The position numbers and the translations under genes were made by a program. A DNA stretch of 64,000 nucleotides, taken from Trichobilharzia szidati. Its lineage: Eukaryota > Platyhelminthes > Trematoda > Strigeidida > Schistosomatidae. The notes beneath the pieces were generated by a model. It worked only from the letters and a program-made list of their open reading frames with translations. It was not told the DNA's origin and searched no databases. Shown here piece after piece: positions 10,831 to 21,454 of the stretch (within the stretch, counting starts at the first letter, position 1; each line of letters starts with the position of its first letter). Location: positions 107,886,020 through 107,950,019 of the forward strand of contig OX235272.1 of NCBI GenBank assembly GCA_944472155.2, in the 5' to 3' direction.

Positions 10831-11624
10831 ACTGAAATATTTTTATAACATTTGTTATACATGTAAATAAATTACAAACTACTGGTGTGACGTGTACTAC
10901 TGATAAGATTTATCAGTAGTATGTATACGTGAAGACATATTCATCGGCATAAAAACACTAAATAGCAGGGACTTAGACTTATTGTCAGAGAAACCAAATG
11001 CTACAGCATTGTGGAGATACATGGAAGACGTAATGGGATCACAAAGAAACACAATAAGAAGGATGGCCAGAAGTAGCACAACACGGAAGATCTGTGCACA
11101 GATGGTGCGTTGAAGATAAGGTGTACGTAATTTCGCTATATAGAGATATGAAATCCCCCGTCTTCTACAGTTACACTGGTACTAATTTCAAAATAACCAA
11201 TAGTGAATATTGCATACTGAAAATTTCACTGAACGCAGTATAGCCACTCAGAAAATAATACCACATTGAGAGGGCAGTGTTTGTGCAGAAACAGCGATAT
11301 TTTGAAGCTTCTCCCATTTACTTGCTTAGTAGAACAAAATCATATGCTGACATTTTATACCGAATTTAAAGGACCTGAGGATTTGAGAAAAATATATGAC
11401 CTTCAGGGAAAAGAATGTCTCATTGTAACTGAGTGGTAGAATGATCTCAAGACCTGACCATGCTATAGCTTTCGAAACTGATTAATCTATATTTGCAAGA
11501 GTTAAGCATCTGACACATGTCTCTCAGTTGCTTAAATATCAATTATATGATCAAAGCTGTGTGAAGTAGTTTGAAATTTACAAATGAATAGTAGGATTCA
11601 TAATTATTGTATTATTATTATTTT
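10831..11624. other. Unassigned, with a small perfect hairpin at 10898-10920
   Basis: No gene recognised. At 10898-10920, CTACTGATAA and its reverse complement TTATCAGTAG flank GAT, a 10-bp stem with a 3-nt loop. Confidence 0.45.
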
Positions 11625-11627
11625 GAT

Positions 11628-11804
11628 TACAGCTTGATGCCACACCGTATTTTCAGTACAAGTATGGAATTTTCAGCATGGATATCGGTAGCCCAAATTT
11701 TACAGGCCGACCATAGATATCGGGTGTGCGTCGGCAAGGGATCGAACCCCGAACCATGTGCATGGTCAGCGAGAGTCCTAACCACTGTACCACCGTCGCA
11801 CAGG
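11628..11804 (-). mobile_element. SINE-T2 copy
   Basis: The minus strand has a tRNA-like head (GACCATGCACATGGT arm and GGGGTTCGATCCC B box), then CCGATATCTATGGTCGGCC and a body ending ACGGTGTGGCATCAAGCTGT. Matches copies at 39707-39878 and 45925-46108. Confidence 0.85.
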
Positions 11805-12059
11805 AAGGTTTTAATGATTTCTGAATTGTATTTAATAATAGCGACAATAATGCATCAAAAGCAACCTTCCGTGTGGAGATAAGATGATCAGACAACACAA
11901 GAGAAGTTTTAAATACGTACAAATTATAATCGACATTGACTTCTCACAGATTCGTACACTAGACTTGCATGTACGTATAATGTACACAAAAACTTAAGTA
12001 AATTAAGTGACTGTTCAACAGCAATAGATATATCAAGAGTTGATTTCTACGCTTTTGAT

Positions 12060-12400
12060 TTGTTTCCCAACTATGACCACAGATTAATATCAGGTAGAGA
12101 ACCACTGAAAACCAGCACCACAGTACTGTACAACTGTTTCGTCCTAGTTCATGACTCATCATCTGTACGCACCCACTGAGTTTGTAACCCAGGATCTTCT
12201 GGTGACATGATGAGCTCGTAGATCATTCAGCCTCTGAGACCTGATCCAATAGCTAACCCATGAATTCTAACTTCTACAAATTCATATTTTCAGCGCAATC
12301 ACTAGCGTGTTACCGATGATTCCCAAACTAGGATGAAACAGCTGTCCAGTACTCCTAACTGGTTTTCAATGGTCCTATAACCGATGCCCATCCGTGGTTA
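12060..12400. mobile_element. SINE-R inverted dimer, diverged
   Basis: Minus arm 12060-12280 with hammerhead-like body and head; short plus arm 12305-12400 with CCCAAACTAGGATGAAACAG and the 3' half of the body. Confidence 0.75.
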
Positions 12401-12789
12401 AACTTAAAAACCAAATCAACCCTTGGAAAATTAATCTGATGCTTGTTGGTGACTGGTCACAGAAACGAATTTCCTGAAATTCTAGTAAGAAGTCGTGACC
12501 AGTGAGGTCTATCCTGTCAGGAGTGTGGAAATATGCTCGACACAGATGACACTGGGTGGTGATCACGCTAAAATCACGAGTTGGTACAAGTTAGAATTCA
12601 TGGGCAGGCAACAGTAAAGTATAGACGTCAAATTCGGACAACCTTGAGAAAACCAATCAGATTCTTCTAGGTGAAAAGTGATATTTAATTTATAAAAAGG
12701 TGTATTTATAGCATAAATGTGTAAAATAATGAACTACACAAGATATATACCTCTACTATGCTGCAGAAAGGGGTCCCAGTTTCTCATAG

Positions 12790-13350
12790 AAGTGGTTATG
12801 GACATATTAAACTAGTATCAATACATAAACTCGTCTAAATGGCTATATACCATATCGTTCCGTGAATAATTTACCATTCTAATACGTCTTTTCAGGTGGG
12901 CCCAGAATCCTTCAATAGAATTTGTATAGGTTTCATTTATAAGATAAACCAATTCAGAAGAATGGTTAACTGTATGATGAATACAGCCTAGTGATGATAA
13001 TTGCGAATAATATCTCCACTCATCTGTGTGAATGATAGTACCTGGGAGGACCAGTCGTTGTATAACTGGAATTAAAACATCGGCACTTCTGTTTGGGATA
13101 CATTCTACAAACACTTTTCGAAGACTTGTGTTGTATAACCTCAACACCCAAACATAATTTGCTCTTCTCCTATCGCGATTCATTTTTCGTTCAATAAGTA
13201 CTGTTTCATCAATATAAACGACGAAAACAATTCACCATAATGTACAACTTACCAACTCTTACAGACTTTCTCATATAACAGTGGTTGCATCTGGACCCAT
13301 AACCACCAACATCCCGGCAATATTTTTGCAGCGTCATTATCCCTCCACTT
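12790..13350 (-). pseudogene. Merlin (IS1016/IS1595-like) DDE transposase remnant
   Basis: The minus-strand frame 13230-12818 encodes VVYIDETVLIERKMNRDRRR (first catalytic D in the IDET box), then KVFVECIPNRSADVLIPVIQ, HTDEWRYYSQLSSLGCIHHT (second D in HTDEW) and NSIEGFWAHLKRRI (catalytic E in IEGFW). This is the ISXO2/IS1595-type DDE core of Merlin transposons, a family known from Schistosoma. Further upstream, another frame (about 13345-13265) encodes a zinc-binding-like YGSRCNHCYMRKSVRVG block, but the residues between it and IDET are missing, so the gene carries an internal deletion. I did not find clear terminal inverted repeats. No host function is suggested. Confidence 0.88.
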
Positions 13351-13499
13351 ATGCATGTTTTAGTGTCCTTCCTATCAACTTATTTTCCACACAGTAGAGA
13401 TCAAAAACCAAATCTAAGTGAAATTCGCAACGAATATTATGAATAAAAGCATCCATTTGTAGGTCAATTCAAGGTCATCCGGCTTTGGGGTTTATTGTG

Positions 13500-13715
13500 T
13501 ACTCTTGACCATGGCCCAATGAGTCGGGCGGGACCCAGTAGGTGAATGGTCTACGAGCTTGTCATGTAACCACAGGGTCTTGGGTTTGAAAACCGGTGGG
13601 TGAGTACTGACGACGAATCCCAAACCGGAACGAGACAGCTGTTCAGTACTCTGGTGCTGCTTTTCAATTGTTCTCTAACTAATAAAATAATCTGTGGTCA
13701 AACTTGAAAGTAATA
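13500..13715 (+). mobile_element. SINE-R copy
   Basis: Plus strand: GGGACCCAGTAGGTGAATGG (A box), GGGTTTGAAAACC (B box), body with GTACTGACGACGAATCCC, and a 3' end ending TCAAACTTGAAA. Confidence 0.8.
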
Positions 13716-13724
13716 GTAGTAGAA

Positions 13725-14080
13725 TTCGTGAGAGATCTAGGACAAGTGAGGAATCATTCCCCTCTGTATGTATTCTCCGTTGATTCGATAAATAAAACAG
13801 CATTTATTTTTCCTCACTCTGTCCCATATTATACATTAATATTCTCAAATTATCCCATTCTACTATATGGTTAGGTGTAACTGCATGTACTGCTACAAGT
13901 GAGGGTTTTTCTAAATTGCTTAAGTTAGCAGGGTTTAGCAGTATGGATTCTGCTGAATCTTCATTAGCCGATAAACCTAGTTGACAACAGACTACTATTT
14001 AGACACGCATGTATTCGACCTCACAATTATTGCAGAGCATTTCGTAAACTATGTTATTTTGTCAAATTGACATCACAGAG
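13725..14080 (+). repeat. Relative of the fold-back-family repeat at 63090-63430
   Basis: Shares TTGATTCGATAAATAAA, TTATCCCATnCT and GTATTCGACCT-like stretches in the same order with 63130-63420. No coding seen. Confidence 0.6.
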
Positions 14081-14320
14081 CTATTAAACGGAGATAAAAG
14101 CTTACTTGTAATGATAAAATAGTACACAGATATTTTTTTGAATACATCTGTTGGTATCTTTTCTTTCCTTACTTCTTGAAAAATAGGAATTAATATTTAT
14201 TTGTTACTTGCTTAAAAACAATATATAAAACTTGACAAAGTAGCTGCAGTGATCTTACCACAGAAGCTGCATACAGTATTGAATATACATTTGAGTCACT
14301 GATTTAGGTTTAATGTCACA
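14081..14320. other. Unassigned
   Basis: No feature recognised. Confidence 0.35.
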
Positions 14321-14321
14321 C

Positions 14322-15112
14322 AAAATCGATGACTTACAGGCGAAAATCAACAAACTGGATGGAGAAGAAGATGGTGAAGTCAGGACTTCAGGTGAACATG
14401 GAGAAGACCGAGGCGATGAAAATAACCAACCAACCAGCAGAAACAACAGCTAGCACCAATCACCATCAACGAGAGGGATTTAACAGAGGTTACTTCCTGG
14501 CTTTACCTATATAGGAAACATTGTTCCAACCACAGGCATTAGGGAAGAATGAAGATGTCAAAGCCAGGCAGCATCGGAAAGGCAAGATACGCCTTCATCA
14601 ACCTGAAACCAGTTTGAAAATCTTCTGCACTCCACGGCATAAAAAATGAGATTCGGATTTTCAACACCAGTGTCAATTCAGTCACTTCTTCTATATGGAT
14701 CAGAAACTTGCATTGCGTGTCAAGAAAAGCATTTATCAGCAGCTGCCTTCTCCGGCCGGCCGGCCAGAAAGAATTAGCAACAAGAAACTCTGGCTTGGAA
14801 AAAAAACAACCAAGAGCTGATTGCTCAAGAAATATGTAGGAGAAAATAGAGATGAATAGGACACACATTGAGGACACCATCGAATGATGCCACACGTCAG
14901 GTCAACTCTCAAGTGGAACCCGGAAGGGAAACGACGAGTGGGTCGTCAGTGTTAGGGTGACATGGAGAAAATCGTGTAGCCAGGAGGAGATGACAGGTCA
15001 TGTGGAATCGTGGGGTCAGCCAGCTGTAGAGGACAGCAGAGAATAGAAGAGAGTGGAGATGTGTTGTTGAAGCCCTATGTTCCACTGGTAACCCAAGGGA
15101 ATAATAATAATT
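14322..15112 (+). mobile_element. LINE-A 3' part, broken
   Basis: Starts just after the RT box (DDLQAKINKLDGEEDGEVRT-like) and continues through the conserved C-terminal zone (SSGTRKGNDEWVVSV-like, WRRSC) with frameshifts. Ends with TTGAAGCCCTATGTTCCACT, aacccaaggga and (AAT)n at 15100-15110. Confidence 0.82.
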
Positions 15113-15292
15113 AGGGTTACTGAAAAAATATATCACATACTGTAAACGACAGTATGCTCTCAACACAAGCAATGCGAACAGTAACAAAACTGAAGAAATC
15201 AGTGGGGTGGGGGTGAGGGGAGCATTGCGGTTAACTTAAAAATGTGTTCACATATCAAGAAATTGTCAAAAGCCAAAAGTTGCTCAACTTAC

Positions 15293-15364
15293 CTGACAAT
15301 AATGAACCATATTTTGAACCGACGTCCCAGCTGGAGTATGCGCAACATAAATTGGCAGTCTTGT
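15293..15364 (-). CDS. Acid lipase, internal 72-nt exon
   Basis: Twenty-four codons in phase 0 read TRLPIYVAHTPAGTSVQ then NMVHYCQ, the conserved HSPAGTS-type block that precedes the catalytic Asp region in acid lipases. The exon is bounded by an acceptor (gaaatatag) and a consensus donor (CAG|GTAAGT) on the minus strand. The upstream exon ends NVRNTNE and this one continues TRLPIY, and it ends HYCQ before AIMSDRFQ; both joins match the family without gaps. It is too short to stand out as an open frame and lies just left of a PLE-2 copy and right of a LINE-A copy. The intron to the terminal exon is about 5.1 kb and holds Merlin, LINE-A and SINE copies. Confidence 0.92.
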
Positions 15365-15379
15365 CTATATTTCAAATAA

Positions 15380-17245
15380 ATTGAAGAAATTAATGAAAAT
15401 AACTAAGAAGCGTAATAAAGAAATTTGGAAGTCTCAGTCGCCATTTCTGAAATGCAAATGGTCTCCCAAAAGTGCACAAAAAGAACGTACCTCTGCGTCC
15501 AATCTTGGATATGACAAATCCCCCATATCATGCTACTGCCGAATGGCTCACAGAAATCCTTCTACCTATCAAAAACAATCACTGTCAGTATGGTGTTTCA
15601 GATTCATTTCACTTCGTCGATTCAATAAGTGATACTAATGTATCCGGGGAGAAAATTATCTCTCTGGATATTACGTTCCTTTTCACGAATGTTCGTCTCA
15701 ATGAAACTACTATGTAGATTCATCAAGGATAATAATCTGGACGTGGGTATTCCGATCCACTACTATTGAAATGCACTTTCAATATCCAGTTCAGGTTCAA
15801 CAAGACGCTTTATAGACAAAGAGATGGAGTCGCTATTAGGTTTTTTACTTGCAGACTGCTTTTTAACAAGTCTAGAGGATAGTATGTTACGACCCACTGT
15901 CGATGTTTTTCATATATACCAAAGAAAAAATTAACGATGCTTTTATCACACGTGACAAGAGTACTAACATCGAAATGAAAACTAAAGAGTTCAACAACTG
16001 CCGTCATGCTATCCAGTTCACGTTGGAATCAAAGGTGAACTAGGAATTCCATTTTTTGGGTGTTTTGCTAAAAAAGAGATCTGACGGTTCTTTTCAAAGA
16101 TCGATCAACAGGAAACCAACATGTAATAGTCAATGCACAAATTTTTATATTTGGGTCCTTTTGAGAAGACTGAGAAATCTGATCCATTCCTTATCTTCAA
16201 GAATAAGAAGGATATGCACCAGTGATACGATCAAGGGCAAACTGTAGTGACTCAGACAAGTTCTGATGGAAAGTGGATATCCTTCATGATGTAGTGGAGA
16301 AAAACATGCAATTAAAAGAAAAGCGCAAAAGAACCCAAACGGTCCCGAAGAGATCGCCGTTTATGAATGTTGTATTTAAAGGTGATAGTGCAGCTGAGAT
16401 TCCGAAGAACCACCTATCTAAGTTACTTATAAAAGCCTTCTTTTCGTCTGATCTACGGATCAGACTTTACAGACGGTAAATGATCAGTGGATGTGTGAAG
16501 GTCAAATTGCCACTTCAGTGTATGCTTATGAATTCACCATGGTTAGCAAAAGGATAATGCATGACAATTACTAGCTCAGTTCTCGAGCACTTGGTGTACT
16601 CAAGCCATGTAGCTCCACCAGAGTCGTCTTTCAAGATTATCTACAATATGGCACCGAATGGTACAAAGGGTGTCAGGCTTCGGCATTTGTGTATGGCGGA
16701 GGCTCTGGGAATTCGCCAATGCAACTCCGAACTGTGTTTACAGAGAAAGTTTCTCTAGTCTTTTATTCGACCATGATCTTAACCTCTTCATTAGTCGTTC
16801 CTTGTAAATTTTTTATCTGTAATGACTACTTCGCTTTTACTTCAGTAGTTAATCCATTATTATCACTCTCATATGTTTCCTCACCCTCTCCACACTTGTT
16901 AAATCAACACTCAACTACCTTTTTTCATCACTCAATGACAATTTCTACCTTGTCAAATTTCTAACACTTTCTTCCTTTTGCCGTTGTTGAATGTTACGTA
17001 ATTCATAACTTATATTTTCACTTCCAAAACCTCATCTGAGTAAGTATATCAATGATGTCGTCCTCCCGCCTGTTACTCAATAATCGACAAATACACATTT
17101 CTACTAAATATAAATACCACTGTACAGCCTCTGAAGATGATTTCTTTGATAAATAAAACTTTCTTTGCTGAATTGCTTTTTTTATTTTCTTCTTCATGAC
17201 TCATTGGGTATTTTCTTTGATTTCTGAAATACAAGTCTCTTCTGA
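15380..17245 (+). mobile_element. PLE-2 copy, inverted partner of 4735-6074
   Basis: Plus strand: RT fingers and palm motif A (HKKNVPLRPILDMTNPPYHA, 15472 on; KIISLDITFLFTNVRL, 15652 on), degraded palm, linker (KRTQTVPKRSPFMNVVFKGD), and C-terminal segment lacking the GIY-YIG core exactly as in the partner. The 3' UTR runs to 17100 and a terminal hammerhead-like block (CAGCCTCTGAAGATGATTTC then palindromic stem) to 17245. It starts 16 bp upstream of the lipase 72-nt exon. Confidence 0.85.
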
Positions 17246-17539
17246 CTTGAACATGTTTTTTGCATAACAGATTTTCATCACAAAAAAGAACAACCTTAGT
17301 ACTTTATAGATATAACACAGACGATAATTTCTTTTATTTCTAATGTTACACTGAAACTAATAAAGACCACATATTACCCATTTTAAACAGACCCCTTAAA
17401 GACGACCTATTTCAAAAGCACTGGCACACATAACAAATATTTTGTTAATGCACGTAGCATTACTAGAAGCGAGAAAATCATAAAAATTGAGTTTATCAGA
17501 AACTAGTGAAACCAGATCATAAACACACGCATTATTGTT

Positions 17540-18690
17540 GTTTGGTACCTTCGCCATCTAAACCCTAACACATTTCAGCGACTCAGGGACTGACTTGCTA
17601 CCAGGGAATAATCTCGTCGACTTAGAATATTCAGACGATATAGTCCTTCTAGGTGAGGACGCTGACAAAATGCAGAGTCTACTGAACACCTTGAGCAACA
17701 ATCTTCGTATGTTTGGCATGCGATTCGCCCCTGTAAAATGTAAGATGGTGCTGCAGGATTGGACTACTCCGACTCCTAGATTAGAAATAGGAAGTGAAGT
17801 AGTATAGCACGTTGACCGCTTCAATTACTTGGGAAGTACCATCAGCCAGTGTCAACGGGTTGATCTCTGACAAAATCTCAGCACGAATACAGAGGGCTAG
17901 TTTCGCATATGCCAGTTTAAGCTGTCTCTGGCTTAGTAGACGTGATATCCGACTATCGACCAAAAGGCGTGTGTACTGCTCAACAGTCCGCTCCGTCTTC
18001 CTTTATGGCTGTGAGTGAGACATGGCCATTGAGAGTGGAAGACATGAAAAGATTAGCTGTCTTCGATCACAGGTGCCTGCGTTCTATCTCCAGCGTGAAG
18101 TGGCATAATAAGGTGAGCAATATTGAGGTTAGGCATTGGTCGAGTGTTAGGTAAGGCGGGGAAACCAATCGATGAGACTGTGAAATTACATCGACTGAGA
18201 TGGTTAGGACATGTGTTACGTATGCCTAGTCATCGCCTTCCTCTACTGACGGGCAATGTTAGCTGATATAGGGTCAGGCTGGAAAAGAGCTAGCGGCGGT
18301 CAAACGACAACATGGTACCAGTCAATGAAATCTACAACAGTTAGTCTAAGCCACGTAGGAAGGTGTAGACCGCCAGACTGGTTGGAGTCCTCGGGACGGT
18401 AAAAACCAATGGTTGGAAACAATTGGTGACATGGCTCAAAATCGTTCTCAATGGCTGGTGCAGATGTATCCACTCCTTGTGACTCATGATTTCCAATGAA
18501 ATTGTTTTGTTCTCCGTTATTACTATACCTTTATCTCACACCTCTGTTTACCGTCTATATTATGCATTTCTTCTACTTTCTCCTCTTGCTTTATGTGCTA
18601 CATGGAGTGTGGTGACTTGAACTGCCGCACATATGTGCAAGGTTCTATGTCGAAAACCGACCGACCGACCGAAACAGTACTGTTCACAAA
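17540..18690 (+). mobile_element. LINE-B 3' part
   Basis: Plus strand: PGNNLVDLEYSDDIVLLGED (YSDD, RT catalytic box), MFGMRFAPVKCKM, HVDRFNYLGSTIS, RRVYCSTVRSVFLYGCETWP, VFDHRCLRSIS, KLHRLRWLGHVLRMPSHRLP, broken by several shifts and stops. It ends with GTGCTACATGGAGTGTGGTG and a (GACC)n tail at 18658-18675. This is the common endonuclease-RT (RTE/Jockey-like) LINE type of flukes. Other copies at 36360 (minus) and 51826. Confidence 0.87.
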
Positions 18691-18788
18691 TATCTAGACC
18701 ATTTTATATTACGAATTTTCCGGAACAATTCGAGCATCAAGTTTGATTGTATCATTATGAAGTTAGTTTTAAAAATATTCTCAGCGTC

Positions 18789-19100
18789 AGTTGGTTGGTG
18801 ATGGCTAGCAGTGGAATCCAGGACACTCATTTCGTCCTATTCGGGACTCGTCATCTAGATGTACCTTCGGTGAGAAAACGATCACTCACTGACTGGGGAA
18901 TGCAGGTACACCCAGCCGCCAACGAGTCCCAAATAGGATGAAATGCACATCCCGGATTCCACTTCTATTCACCGTCAACCAACTGACTTCAGTTTACATG
19001 ACCAGATATCGTCGAAGCATCTGCACAAGGAGCCGACAAATATCAACCTGAGACGGAGCACTACGGTCTAATCAATCGACAAGAAAATCTAAATTCAATT
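18789..19100. mobile_element. Sm-alpha-like inverted dimer with 16-bp target duplication
   Basis: The minus arm 18789-18875 and plus arm 18895-19100 both carry the hammerhead region; the plus arm continues into the unit's 3' end (CATCTGCACAAGGAGCCGAC). AAATATTCTCAGCGTC lies at 18773-18788 and again at 19101-19116, bracketing the pair. The right copy overlaps the first bases of the SINE-T head, so the dimer landed in the 5' edge of that SINE. Confidence 0.85.
18813..18864 (-). ncRNA. Sm-alpha-like hammerhead ribozyme, variant core
   Basis: Minus strand: stem I ATCTAG/CTGGAT (one G-U), core ATGACGA (C3 is A), stem II GTCC/GGAC, GAAA, short stem III, GTC cleavage triplet. Layout matches the schistosome satellite ribozyme; the C3 change probably weakens it. 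Confidence 0.8.
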
Positions 19101-19111
19101 AAATATTCTCA

Positions 19112-19345
19112 GCGTCGGTGGCATTGTGGTTAGGACGCTCGCTGACCATGCACATGGTCCGGGGTTCCATCCCCGGCCGACGCACTCCTTTACCTTGCTA
19201 AGCCAGAAATAATGCTGGTGAAGAGGAAAGGTTGGGCATGAGGCTAGCAACCCCATCCTGTAAAATAAACACTGCCACAGAAACTTCAAGCCACTAGCTT
19301 TGAAGCCCTATGTTCCACTGGGGAACGTGAAGGAAAAAAAATTTT
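19112..19345 (+). mobile_element. SINE-T, near full length
   Basis: The head at 19112-19183 folds like a tRNA: a 7-bp acceptor stem GCGTCGG/CCGACGC, A box TGGCATTGTGG, B box GGTTCCATCCC. The middle has TTGGGCATGAGGCTAGCAAC, and the 3' tail TTTGAAGCCCTATGTTCCAC is followed by ggggaacgtgaaggaaaaaa. Confidence 0.9.
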
Positions 19346-19840
19346 ATAAAAAATACAAACAAGATTTTTCTGAAAGTTTCATTGTGTGTAAGCCACAGGT
19401 TTTCCTAATTTCAGCAGAATTACTCTAATTTTATTCAACGTCAAAATATATATTGTAAAAAAAAGTAGATAAAATGAACGTGTGTAAAGGTCAACTGTGT
19501 AGGTCAACATTCACATACAGAGCGCACATTAATTAAATGTACTGAATCGGTATATATCTATATATATATATATATATATATATTTATTATTTACGTGTGT
19601 TGTGATGTTTTTATGCGAAACACGGTAATTCATAAATAAAAAGTTTTGTGATCATTCATTGTTCAAAGGCTACAAAACTTGAAAGGTCGCTTTTATCAGA
19701 TTTTGGTTCAATTAGAGTCTATCAGATAAAAGTGATACGTTTGATCCTTTCACCAACACAAGACTTGCTAGATAGGAGATAACGGTAAACAAAAGAAACT
19801 AGAAAATGGGCCTTTAAAAGATGTTATTAATGAACTCAAA
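19346..19840. other. Unassigned, with (TA)n at 19550-19585
   Basis: No gene seen; microsatellite only. Confidence 0.4.
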
Positions 19841-19844
19841 TTTC

Positions 19845-20075
19845 ATCATGAGCTGACATCAGTTATAGAACCATTGGAAAACCAGCTGGAAGTACTGTAC
19901 AGCTGTTTCGTCCTACTTTTGGACTCTTCAGTGGTACGCACCCACCGGGATTCGAACCCAGGACCTACTTGTTACAAGGGGAGGTCATATACCATTAAGC
20001 CACTGGGACCCGATCCAATGGCCCATGAATTCTAACCAATCAAATCCCTACAAACCAACACTTGAACTCGAATTT
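19845..20075 (-). mobile_element. SINE-R copy with well-kept hammerhead
   Basis: Minus strand: 3' body, hammerhead (19892-19937), B-box complement GGGATTCGAACCC, head to about 20030, then a piece of the 3' end in plus orientation (CAATCAAATCCCTACAAACC, 20036-20055). It joins directly to PLE-1. Confidence 0.85.
19892..19937 (-). ncRNA. Candidate hammerhead ribozyme in SINE-R, canonical core
   Basis: Minus strand: GTACCA then CTGAAGA (canonical CUGANGA), stem II GTCC/GGAC, GAAA, stem III ACAG/CTGT, GTA as a permitted NUH triplet, then CAGTAC closing stem I (4 of 6 pairs). Best-preserved ribozyme core of this family in the window. Confidence 0.7.
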
Positions 20076-21300
20076 TATTTTCGGTACATGGATGATACTT
20101 TTTTGATTATGAAGAGCGAAAAGGAAGCAAAGAACATCCTGGATAAATTTAATGAGGTACATCCTGTAATAAATTTTACTACTGAGAAAGAAAAAGACTC
20201 TAGTATTTCATTTTTAGACTTCCTTATGACCAGAAAAGAGGACGGCACAATAAGAAGAAGTGTTTATAGAAAACCTACATCAACAGGCCAGTACACACAT
20301 TTTCTCAGCTTTGTGCCCTTGAAATACAAACGCAATCTAATAAAGTGCTTGGTCCACAGAGCAAGAGAGATTTGCTCGGACGAATGTCTTGACGAGGAAC
20401 TTAACAATATTAAACGGTTGCTAAGTGAGAATGGTTATCCCGAAAAGTTTATTGATAAGAATATGAATCTGAAACCAAAACAGCCCAAGTTACCAACAGT
20501 TCCAAAAAAGGCCTTGTTCTTACAGATGCAGTTCCTAGGAGACAACACCAGTGAGATACTAACACAGCGCCTTAGAAATGCGGTAAAAAGAGCATTCCCT
20601 GCTGCTCAATTACGCTGTATCTTTAAAACCACTCCTCTTCTGCGTTCGGGAATAAAAGACAAACTGCCTAATTTCGCCTCTTCCATGTGTATCTACCAAT
20701 TTAACTGCTCCTGTGGAGCCAGTTACATAGGCCGTACAATTAGGCGTGTTTCGCGTCGAATTTCCGAACATCACCCTGCCTGGTTAAGCAAAGGACAAAC
20801 AAAATCTATTCGCAGCGCTATTCTGTCTCATCTTGTGGAGACAGAACACAAGATTGACGTTAATCATGCTTTCAGGGTCATTTACCGCATACCTACGAAT
20901 CTCAATTTCGCTTTAAGAGTTCGACTACTAAATATTGCTGAGGCTGTGGGGATCCATATTAACAAGCCTAATTTATGCATCCAAAAGAAGTTAGTTCAGT
21001 CATTATCATTACCTTGGCCATCCAGGTTTGAATAATCCAGAATTTTTGTGAAATTTCCCTAATTTTAGTTGATATTCTATTCGCTATTATATCTTTATTA
21101 TTATAATTTAAGCATCTTTAATGAACTGTAATTGCATTGATCATACTTTACAAATCGATATTATTTAAAAAACACTAATATTGTTATTGACTACTAATCT
21201 AGAATATTCTATGTATATAAACATATATATAATTGTAGAGCCTGGAAGAGGAATTTATCGAAAAGAATATTCTTTGCTCGATTATTTTGTGTTTTATAGA
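20076..21300 (+). mobile_element. PLE-1, longest intact frame (RT palm to GIY-YIG)
   Basis: An open frame runs to the stop at 21033-21035. PLE sequence begins FYFRYMDDTFLIMKSEKEA (RT catalytic MDD), followed by SISFLDFLMTRKEDGTIRRS and the thumb (REICSDECLDEELNNIKRLL), a basic linker VPTVPKKALFLQMQFLGD, and the GIY-YIG endonuclease: MCIYQFNCSCGASYIGRTIR, RRISEHHPAWLSKGQ, HLVETEHKIDVNHAF. The C-terminus is NKPNLCIQKKLVQSLSLPWP. The first 15 or so residues of the open frame (20025-20070) are read-in from SINE-R, so that ATG is not the element's own start. Fingers and most of the palm are lost. The 3' UTR and a hammerhead-like terminus follow to 21300. Confidence 0.9.
21238..21279 (+). ncRNA. 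PLE-1 terminal hammerhead-like motif (degraded)
   Basis: GAGC/GCTC closing stem, CTGGAAGA-type core, TATCGAAA, palindromic stem III AAGAATATTCTT. Core bases deviate from CUGANGA. Confidence 0.5.
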
Positions 21301-21454
21301 CAAAAGAAAGTTAGAATTAGCTGAACACAAACTATGTACAAAATGTACACTAAGGAATGAAGTGAAAATAAGTCTTGAAAAGATATCGAGTATAACAACA
21401 AGGCAGGCAATAGAAAACTGACATAATATTAGGGTTATCATTCACATTAAGCCT

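Noticed and set aside
18658..18675. (GACC)n as telomere-like or satellite repeat
   Set aside because: It is the tail at the 3' end of LINE-B.
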